Below are positions 31,726-36,630 of a stretch of DNA of 36,630 nucleotides, piece by piece (position 1 is the first letter of the stretch; every line of letters starts with the position of its first letter). Below the pieces are notes generated by a model. It had not been told where the DNA came from. It was given only the letters and a program-made list of their open reading frames with translations, and searched no databases. The translations under genes and the position numbers were made by a program. The stretch is from Nocardioidaceae bacterium (GTDB lineage: Bacteria > Actinomycetota > Actinomycetes > Propionibacteriales > Nocardioidaceae): assembly GCA_025966335.1 (NCBI GenBank), contig JAICRS010000002.1:1-36630 (forward strand). Reading direction: 5' to 3'.

Positions 31726-32319
31726 CCCGCCGGGTTCGGTGCCGAGCGTCACCGAGATGACCCCGGCCACCGAGCCGGCGACCACCTCGGCGACCCGCCA
31801 CTGGGCCGGGTCGGCCAGGCTGGTCAGGCTGACGACACCCTCGGTGACCTCGACCTCGCACTCCACTCCTGCGCTGCGCAGGAACTCGTCCACCTCGGCC
31901 TCGATCTGCTCGTCCGCGCGGGCGAGCACCCGGACGACGTCGCTGCGGCTGACCACCCCGACGACCCGGCCCTGTTCGAGGACCGGCAGGCTCTTCACCG
32001 CCGTGGAGGTCATCAGGTCGACCGCGTCGCTGAGGTCGGTGTCGGCGCAGACGGCCAGAGAGAGCGTGGTCATCACCTGTCCGACGGTGCGCGGCTGGTC
32101 GGACGGCTGGGCCGGCGGCAGCATGTGGGCCCGGGTGTCCTTGCGGACGAGGTCGCGCAGCAGGTCCGCCTCGCTGACGATGCCGACGACCTGTCCCTGC
32201 GCATCGGTGACCGGAAGCGAGGTCACCCGATAGCGGTCCAGCAGCCGCAGTGCGTTCTTGACCGTGGTGCCGGCGTCGACGGTGATGGCCGGTGAGGTCA
32301 TCACATCCTTGACGATCAT
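31669..32319 (-). CDS. CBS-domain pair plus BON domain protein
   Basis: A 216-residue protein: two CBS motifs (VKDVMTSPAITVDAGTTVKNALRLLDRYRVTSLPVTDAQG and VGQVMTTLSLAVCADTDLSDAVDLMTS) that bind adenine nucleotides, then a BON-like domain (about 130-195). CBS proteins of this kind belong to the DosR regulon of mycobacteria (hypoxic response proteins). The stop lies inside the convergent histidine kinase gene, so the last ~19 codons are antisense to it; these C-terminal residues (SAGDGHRPFQDGAVRFLR) look unconserved. It follows the membrane protein gene after 7 bases. Confidence 0.85.
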   Translation of the reverse strand: MIVKDVMTSPAITVDAGTTVKNALRLLDRYRVTSLPVTDAQGQVVGIVSEADLLRDLVRKDTRAHMLPPAQPSDQPRTVGQVMTTLSLAVCADTDLSDAVDLMTSTAVKSLPVLEQGRVVGVVSRSDVVRVLARADEQIEAEVDEFLRSAGVECEVEVTEGVVSLTSLADPAQWRVAEVVAGSVAGVISVTLGTEPGGSAGDGHRPFQDGAVRFLR

Positions 32320-32326
32320 CGTCGTC

Positions 32327-32770
32327 TCACCTTCCTGTTCTGGGTGAGGGCGACCGGTGTTGCCGGTCCGCCCGGGCGAGGGGCACCAGCAGCGCCAGCG
32401 CAGGGATGCACCAGAGCCAGATGCCGAAACCGAAGAGCATGAGCGCCAGGTGGAAGCCGATCACGCCGACCCACCCCAGGCGTGCCCAGCCGCCGCCGAC
32501 TAGCAGCGCGGTCCCGAGGAGGGTCTCGCCGAGCGCCAGTGCCAGTCCCCACATCCGGGGGTCGGCCATGAAGATCTCGTTCCAACCGGTGCGCACGAAC
32601 GAGAAGTAGGCGGCGTCCGCGAACGATCGGTAGACGTCCGGGTCGGCGGCGACGATGCCGACGTGGACACCGCCCATCGAGAGGTAGAACCCACCCACGA
32701 GCCGGCGTGCCAGACCCGCGCCCGTGCGGGGACGGCCGGTGGTCATCGTGGGAACCGGTTGAGTCGTCAT
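32327..32770 (-). CDS. Small membrane protein, DoxX-like
   Basis: A 147-residue protein with three or four hydrophobic spans (about 25-45, 72-95, 97-118 and 115-135), including LVGGFYLSMGGVHVGIVAA and GLALALGETLLGTALLVGG. The overall pattern is close to DoxX/MauE-type quinone-linked membrane proteins, but no catalytic motif is seen. The start ATG 32770 has GGAGG 8 bases upstream. The alternative overlapping frame is Arg/Pro-rich and not credible. It is co-transcribed with the CBS-BON gene. Confidence 0.7.
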   Translation of the reverse strand: MTTQPVPTMTTGRPRTGAGLARRLVGGFYLSMGGVHVGIVAADPDVYRSFADAAYFSFVRTGWNEIFMADPRMWGLALALGETLLGTALLVGGGWARLGWVGVIGFHLALMLFGFGIWLWCIPALALLVPLARADRQHRSPSPRTGR

Positions 32771-32803
32771 GTCGATCGCCTCCGAGCCTTCTTGCTTGAG
32801 CGG

Positions 32804-32840
32804 GGCTGCCGTGCGGCTCGGGGGGAACCGCACGGCAGCC
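32804..32840 (-). terminator. Hairpin downstream of the tandem USP gene
   Basis: A perfect 13-base stem, GGCTGCCGTGCGG with CCGCACGGCAGCC, and an 11-base loop. On the minus strand it follows the stop of the USP gene at 32893 and precedes the start of the membrane protein gene at 32770. It probably ends the DoxX-USP operon; it could also be a leader structure of the next gene. Confidence 0.7.
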
Positions 32841-32892
32841 GCTCGGAGAGGAGAGCGGCTGAGACTCTCCCTCCTTCCCCACCCACAGGGAG

Positions 32893-33804
32893 TCAGCTGC
32901 CCTTTGTGGGGACGACCATGACCGGGCACTCCGCGTAGTGGAGCACCGCTCGGGTCACCGACCCGAAGGTGAACCCGCCCAGCTTGCCGTCGGTGTGGCG
33001 ACCGAGGACGACGAGCTGGGCCTGTTCCGCCGCATCGAGCACGGCCATGGCGGGGTGACTGTGCGAGTGCACAGCCTTGACCTCGACGTCCGCGAACCGC
33101 TCCCTCCAGACGTCGAGAACCTTGTCGAAATCCTGGTGTGCGTCCCGCTCCCACTGGGCAGCTGCGCCGGCGAGCGCGGCGGCGTCCCACGAGTAGACGG
33201 TCGGCGTCTCCCAGCCGTGCACGGCGAGCAGTGGAACACCCAGCCGATGCGCCCGGGTGAACGCGAGATGGATCGGCAGGTGGTGCGGCCGGTACGGGTC
33301 GATGCCGAGCACGATCGGAGCGCCGACGCGGGCCATCTGCCGCCAGTCGTCGGGCACGATCGTCACCGGCACGTTCGCCCGGCCGGCGACCGCGATCGAG
33401 GTGGACCCGACGATCACCCGGGCGAAGCCACCCAGACCGCGCTTGCCGACCACGAGCATCCGCGCGTCGCGGCTGCGGTCGAGGAGCACGTCGACCGGGG
33501 AGCCGGTCACCACCTCGGTGCCGACCACCTGCTCGGCCACGACGTGGCGCACCTCGTGCCGAAGGTCGGCGAGCATGTCCTGCGCCGCCTCCTCCTGGCT
33601 ACGGATGGAGAAGTGGGGAGTGGGCAGCAGGTGGTCCTCGGTCGCGGTGACCAGGACGACCTGGCAGCCGGTGACCGCGGCCTCGCTCGCCGCCCAGGCG
33701 ACGGCGCTGCGGTTGTGCTCAGATCCGTCGACCGCGACGACGATCGGTCGGTAGGCGTCTGCCCATTCGCCGGTCGTCGCCGCGGTCTGTGCTTCGAGTG
33801 TCAT
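32893..33804 (-). CDS. Tandem universal stress protein (two UspA domains)
   Basis: A 303-residue protein with two Usp domains. The first begins PIVVAVDGSEHNRSAVAWAA and has a complete ATP motif GKRGLGGFARVIVGSTS. The second begins PIVLGIDPYRPHHLP and has a variant motif GRHTDGKLGGFTFGSVT without the second Gly. Mycobacterial tandem USPs of this length (Rv2623 type) are DosR-induced and bind ATP. AAGGA lies before the ATG, and the gene follows doxX after 15 bases. Confidence 0.9.
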   Translation of the reverse strand: MTLEAQTAATTGEWADAYRPIVVAVDGSEHNRSAVAWAASEAAVTGCQVVLVTATEDHLLPTPHFSIRSQEEAAQDMLADLRHEVRHVVAEQVVGTEVVTGSPVDVLLDRSRDARMLVVGKRGLGGFARVIVGSTSIAVAGRANVPVTIVPDDWRQMARVGAPIVLGIDPYRPHHLPIHLAFTRAHRLGVPLLAVHGWETPTVYSWDAAALAGAAAQWERDAHQDFDKVLDVWRERFADVEVKAVHSHSHPAMAVLDAAEQAQLVVLGRHTDGKLGGFTFGSVTRAVLHYAECPVMVVPTKGS

Positions 33805-33819
33805 CGAAGGATTCCTTGG

Positions 33820-34410
33820 TTACCGGAGGAACCCGTACCGGCGGACGAGGTGGGTCTTGGCCCAGGCCTTGCCGGCACCCCAGGTGTCGCCCGCGAGGGT
33901 GAGCGCCAGGACGACAAGGGTGATCGCGCCGATCAGGTGGTCGTCGAAGACCGGGTTGTTCTCGGGGACCATCACCGCGGCGTACATCATCAGGTAGAGC
34001 GCTGCGCCCGCCACGGCGGCGAACCGCATCCCGATACCGAGGGTGAGCGTGGTGCCGATCGCGAGCAGGCCCAGCATGAACAGCCAGTCGATGACCGCGT
34101 AGCCGGCGAGGCCGTTGAAGAAGCCTGCGAACGGGCTGTCCGGGTTGACGCCGAAGGCGAGGAAGCCCTCGGTGGGGCTGCCGCCGTTGATCCAGGCCGC
34201 GTCACCGAAGCGGTCCAGGTTGCCCTCCTGGTCGTAGCCGGTGTGGAAGCCGAGCGCCAGCAGCTTGTCGAAGAAGGCCCACAGGAAGGTCAGGCCGAAC
34301 GCGATCCGCAGAACGGCGAGTGCCTTGCGGGCGGCCGCGCTCTTCACGACCTCGTCCTCGCGGACGACGTCGGCGAAGTCGAGCTCCGGGTGACGGTGGA
34401 TGGTGGTCAT
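33820..34410 (-). CDS. DoxX-family membrane protein
   Basis: A 196-residue protein with about four membrane spans. ALAVLRIAFGLTFLWAFFDKLLALGF (about 30-55) is the standard DoxX start, and MLGLLAIGTTLTLGIGMRFAAVAGAALYLMMY lies in the middle. DoxX/DoxD proteins are linked to quinone-dependent thiol or thiosulfate oxidation and oxidative-stress complexes. It heads an operon with the tandem USP. A weak DosR-like site (34519-34532) lies about 110 bases upstream. Confidence 0.85.
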   Translation of the reverse strand: MTTIHRHPELDFADVVREDEVVKSAAARKALAVLRIAFGLTFLWAFFDKLLALGFHTGYDQEGNLDRFGDAAWINGGSPTEGFLAFGVNPDSPFAGFFNGLAGYAVIDWLFMLGLLAIGTTLTLGIGMRFAAVAGAALYLMMYAAVMVPENNPVFDDHLIGAITLVVLALTLAGDTWGAGKAWAKTHLVRRYGFLR

Positions 34411-34523
34411 TGTTCTCGTGCCTCCCCTTTTCGGGAATCCTGGCGGGTGTTGCTCTCTGACACCTCAAGGATCTCCGGGGAGAACGGCCGGCAAGAGTGC
34501 CGAGCGGCACCACCTGAAGGGCC

Positions 34524-34551
34524 GATGGTCCCGCGCCGCCGCGGGACCATC
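34524..34551. terminator. Hairpin terminator after the DosR-like regulator gene
   Basis: A perfect 12-base stem, GATGGTCCCGCG and its complement, with a 4-base loop CCGC. It lies 5 bases past the stop of the response regulator on the minus strand and upstream of doxX. Confidence 0.75.
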
Positions 34552-34556
34552 TGCGC

Positions 34557-35198
34557 TCAGCGCATCAGCTTGGAGGCGAGCACGGCGGCCTGGGTGCGCC
34601 GCTCGAGGCCGAGCTTCGACAGGATGCTCGACACGTAGTTCTTGACCGTCTTCTCGGCCAGGAAGAGCCGCTCGCCGATCTGCCGGTTGGTGAGCCCCTC
34701 GGCGATCAGGGCAAGGATCTTGCGCTCCTGCTCGGTCAGCGACGCGAGCTCAGGCTGCTCCTCGGGTCCCCGGCGGACCCGCTCGAGCACCTTGGCGGTC
34801 AGCGCGGGGTCCAGCAGGGACTGGCCGGCGGCGACCCGGCGTACGACGTCGATCAGGTCGTTGCCGCCGATCTGCTTGAGGACGTAGCCCGCGGCACCGG
34901 CGAGGATCGCGGCGAACAGTGCCTCGTCGTCGTCGTAGCTGGTGAGGATCAGCGCCTTGATCGTCGGGTCGATCGAGCGCACCTCGCGGCACACGTCGAT
35001 CCCGCTGCCGTCGGGCAGTCGACCGTCGAGGACCGCGACGTCGGGCCGCAGCGCGGGGATCCGGGCGATCGCCTCACGGACGGAGCCGGACTCACCGACG
35101 ATCTCGATGTCCCCCTCGCTCTCGAGCAGGTCGTGCAGCCCGCGGCGGACCACCTCGTGGTCGTCGAGCAGGAATACCCGGATCGGCTTCGTGTCCAT
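34557..35198 (-). CDS. DosR/DevR-like response regulator (NarL/LuxR type)
   Basis: A 213-residue regulator: receiver domain 6-120 with phospho-acceptor Asp58 in [11 protein letters not shown], switch Thr86 in [12 protein letters not shown] and Lys108 in GYVLKQI; then a LuxR-type helix-turn-helix (about 153-210). The recognition helix [26 protein letters not shown] is nearly that of M. tuberculosis DosR, including the Lys, Lys and Asn that contact the DosR box. It should therefore bind GGGAC-N4-GTCCC palindromes such as those at 35259 and 29569. The partner kinase is most likely the DosS-like protein at 30121, not adjacent. Confidence 0.92.
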   Translation of the reverse strand: MDTKPIRVFLLDDHEVVRRGLHDLLESEGDIEIVGESGSVREAIARIPALRPDVAVLDGRLPDGSGIDVCREVRSIDPTIKALILTSYDDDEALFAAILAGAAGYVLKQIGGNDLIDVVRRVAAGQSLLDPALTAKVLERVRRGPEEQPELASLTEQERKILALIAEGLTNRQIGERLFLAEKTVKNYVSSILSKLGLERRTQAAVLASKLMR

Positions 35199-35258
35199 CC
35201 TCTGTTTCTACCGGCTGCCGGGTCGGTTTGCACGCCAGCCACCCGGTCGGGTGCCGTT

Positions 35259-35278
35259 TTCGGGACGGAGGTCCCGAG
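35259..35278. promoter_or_regulatory. DosR/DevR box
   Basis: TTCGGGACGGAGGTCCCGAG fits the 20-base DosR consensus TTSGGGACTWWAGTCCCSAA in both arms; only the four central bases and the last base differ. It lies between the divergent DosR-like gene and the USP gene, centred about 70 bases before the USP start and 70 before the regulator start, so it could serve both and permit autoregulation. Confidence 0.8.
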
Positions 35279-35338
35279 CCACCGAGCCGTTCGCCCCTGC
35301 TGGCACCAACCCCGCGGGGCGACCGTGGGGACATGGAC

Positions 35339-36247
35339 ATGTCGGTGGTGCACGATTCGGTGGTGGTCGGCGTCGACGGGTCACCGGCCAGTGCCGCGGC
35401 GTTGAGCTGGGCGGTGCGGTACGCCGCCGTGGAGTCGCGTGCGCTGACCGTCGTCCACGCCTGCGGCTTTCCCGGGGCGATGCCCGACTTCGAGGACATC
35501 ATCGCCTCGGAGCGCGGACTCCGGTCGGTGGGCCGCACGATCGCCGCAGAGGCCGAGTGCGACGCACGGGTGCTCGAGCCGCTGGTCGCGGTGCGGACGG
35601 TGGTAGTGATGGGCAACGCAGCACCCGTGCTGGTCGAGGCATCGGAGACGGCGGCCCTGGTCGTGGTCGGGGCGCGAGGACGGGGAGCCCTGGCGAGCAT
35701 GTTGCTCGGCTCGGTCAGCAGCCAGGTCACCCGGGAGGCACAGTGCCCGGTGGTCGTCGTGCGCGCACCGGCCGGGCGGGCCGGCGTACCCGATGCCGAC
35801 GCCTCGTCCGAGGCCGGCCGGCGGCCGGTCGTGGTCGGTGTGGACGGGACCGCAGCATCGTCAGCAGCGGTGGAGTTCGCGTTCCACCGGGCGGCGATGG
35901 AACGGCTGCCGCTGACGGTCCTGCACGCGAACTGGGACCTGCGCACCCGCGTGTCGACGGTCGCCGACGTGATGTCGTACGCCGAACGCGTCAACCTCGA
36001 CGAGGAGCAGGAGCTGCTCGTCGCAGAGACGGTGGCCGGGCTGTGCGAGCGGTATCCCGACGTCGCCGTCACCGAGCGGTACCGGCGCGGCGAGCCGGTG
36101 CGCCAGCTGGTCGAAGCTTCCCGCGAGGCGTCCTTGGTGGTGGTCGGCTCGCGGGGTCGCCGGTTGCTGAGCAGGGCGCTGTCCGGCTCGGTGAGCCGGG
36201 CGGTCGCCGAGCGGGCCGCGTGCCCGGTAGCGGTGGCGCGCCCCTGA
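35339..36247 (+). CDS. Tandem universal stress protein (two UspA domains)
   Basis: A 302-residue protein with two complete Usp domains. Domain 1 begins [23 protein letters not shown] and has [17 protein letters not shown]. Domain 2 begins [23 protein letters not shown] and has [17 protein letters not shown]. Both keep the ATP motif G-x2-G-x9-G-S. ATG 35339 has GGGGA 7 bases upstream; ATG 35333 is equally in frame. It is divergent from the DosR-like regulator across the DosR box and ends at a strong terminator. Confidence 0.9.
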   Translation: MSVVHDSVVVGVDGSPASAAALSWAVRYAAVESRALTVVHACGFPGAMPDFEDIIASERGLRSVGRTIAAEAECDARVLEPLVAVRTVVVMGNAAPVLVEASETAALVVVGARGRGALASMLLGSVSSQVTREAQCPVVVVRAPAGRAGVPDADASSEAGRRPVVVGVDGTAASSAAVEFAFHRAAMERLPLTVLHANWDLRTRVSTVADVMSYAERVNLDEEQELLVAETVAGLCERYPDVAVTERYRRGEPVRQLVEASREASLVVVGSRGRRLLSRALSGSVSRAVAERAACPVAVARP

Positions 36248-36262
36248 CGCAGCCGGACATGA

Positions 36263-36293
36263 CGCCGGCCCGGTCACAGTGACCGGGCCGGCG
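36263..36293. terminator. Bidirectional hairpin terminator
   Basis: A long GC-rich inverted repeat, GCCGGCCCGGTCAC (36264-36277) with its complement at 36279-36292, between the convergent USP (stop 36247) and GPGG protein (stop 36312) genes. Confidence 0.85.
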
Positions 36294-36311
36294 GCATGCA
36301 TGGTGCGTGTG

Positions 36312-36458
36312 TCAGGTAAAGATACTCACGCCGCCAGGCCCGATGAGCAGGCCGACGATGATCAGCACGATGCCCATCAGGACACCGCCCCGGACCAGGG
36401 TCACGATGCCCCAGATCACCAGGATCACGGCGAGGATCCACAAAATGGTCGCTAGCAT
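36312..36458 (-). CDS. GPGG-motif small membrane protein (48 aa)
   Basis: A 48-residue protein: MLATILWILAVILVIWGIVT, a second hydrophobic span, and the C-terminus LLIGPGGVSIFT. Two membrane spans ending in GPGG-x-SIF match a small actinobacterial membrane protein family named for that motif. GGAGGG lies close upstream of the ATG. Function unknown. It is convergent with the USP gene across the terminator. Confidence 0.82.
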   Translation of the reverse strand: MLATILWILAVILVIWGIVTLVRGGVLMGIVLIIVGLLIGPGGVSIFT

Positions 36459-36570
36459 GATTTCCCTCCTTGTTCGAAGGAAGATTGCCCACTGTGTCGG
36501 GCCGTCAAACGTGCGGTGACACTAAATGTTGCTGCGGTCAGTCCGAAGAGCGGACGTTAGGGTTCCGGTC

Positions 36571-36630
36571 GTGGTCTACACGAGCCGGTATCCGTTCTTC
36601 TACGTCACCGTGGACATCGTCATCCTCACC
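36571..36630 (+). CDS. N-terminus of a probable NUDIX hydrolase (partial)
   Basis: Twenty codons from GTG 36571 to the window edge read MVYTSRYPFFYVTVDIVILT, the usual start of NUDIX hydrolases of the ADP-ribose pyrophosphatase/NrtR-like type, where the first strand precedes the NUDIX box. The NUDIX box itself is outside the window. TAGGGT at 36558-36563 is 7 bases before the GTG, as for the histidine kinase at 30121. Confidence 0.6.
   Translation, partial: MVYTSRYPFFYVTVDIVILT

Noticed and set aside
32316-32882. 188-codon minus-strand frame overlapping the small membrane protein
   Set aside because: Arg/Pro/His-rich shadow; the alternative frame 32327-32770 has membrane spans and a GGAGG site.
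32938-34638. 566-codon plus-strand frame opposite USP and doxX
   Set aside because: Low-complexity charged sequence antisense to well-supported USP and DoxX genes.

Overview
The window looks like a chromosomal stretch of a high-GC actinobacterium, most likely in or near the Nocardioidaceae. The pointers are the very high GC, many GTG/TTG starts, actinobacterial-type LexA and DosR-like operators, an F420-type luciferase-like oxidoreductase, and many genes with a TAnnnT box only 6-8 bases before the start codon, as in leaderless actinobacterial mRNAs. The assignment is an inference; no rRNA or taxon-specific marker is present.

Layout. 1-97 is the tail of a class III nucleotide cyclase. 98-2094 is an unusual unit: five copies of a 22-base imperfect palindrome (GTTCAGC-N8-GCTGAAC) in two diverged ~150-base repeats, then a perfect LexA/SOS box, a DUF222/HNH endonuclease gene (13E12 type), and a sixth palindrome directly after its stop. 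2257-10390 is mixed housekeeping and accessory content: a small secreted protein, an XdhC-type protein, a YbdK/GCS2 ligase, an SDR without the catalytic Tyr, an unlisted-size 58-aa protein, a GNAT acetyltransferase, a SpoIID/LytB protein, a P-loop kinase, a cupin and a short M1 peptidase.

10480-16721 is a complete selenocysteine locus: selD on the minus strand, divergent tRNA-Sec (UCA anticodon), then selA-selB on the plus strand. A secreted FN3 + Thr-Pro linker protein of unknown function and a 449-base non-coding, hairpin-rich stretch separate selC from selA. selB carries an in-frame insertion built of 22-base tandem repeats. No selenoprotein gene lies in the window.

16732-22072 holds a TDT/SLAC1-type transporter, a ThrE-type exporter, a compact minus-strand operon (DUF402, acylphosphatase, 2H phosphoesterase) and an unrecognised 434-aa protein. 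22134-24939 is a minus-strand envelope-associated set (YihY/BrkB membrane protein, coiled-coil membrane protein, holin-like DUF1469 protein, DUF3618 protein). 24969-28001 is a Baeyer-Villiger-type monooxygenase plus SDR operon, divergent from a TetR regulator across a repeat-rich intergenic region, followed by an F420-type LLM oxidoreductase.

29051-36247 strongly resembles the mycobacterial DosR (DevR) hypoxia/dormancy regulon gathered in one place: three universal stress proteins, a PPOX-family flavin protein, a DosS/DevS-like two-GAF histidine kinase with the haem His and distal Tyr conserved, a CBS-BON protein, two DoxX-like membrane proteins and a DosR/DevR-like response regulator. DosR-box-like palindromes stand before the PPOX and the last USP genes. 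The window ends with a GPGG-type small membrane protein and the first codons of a probable NUDIX hydrolase.
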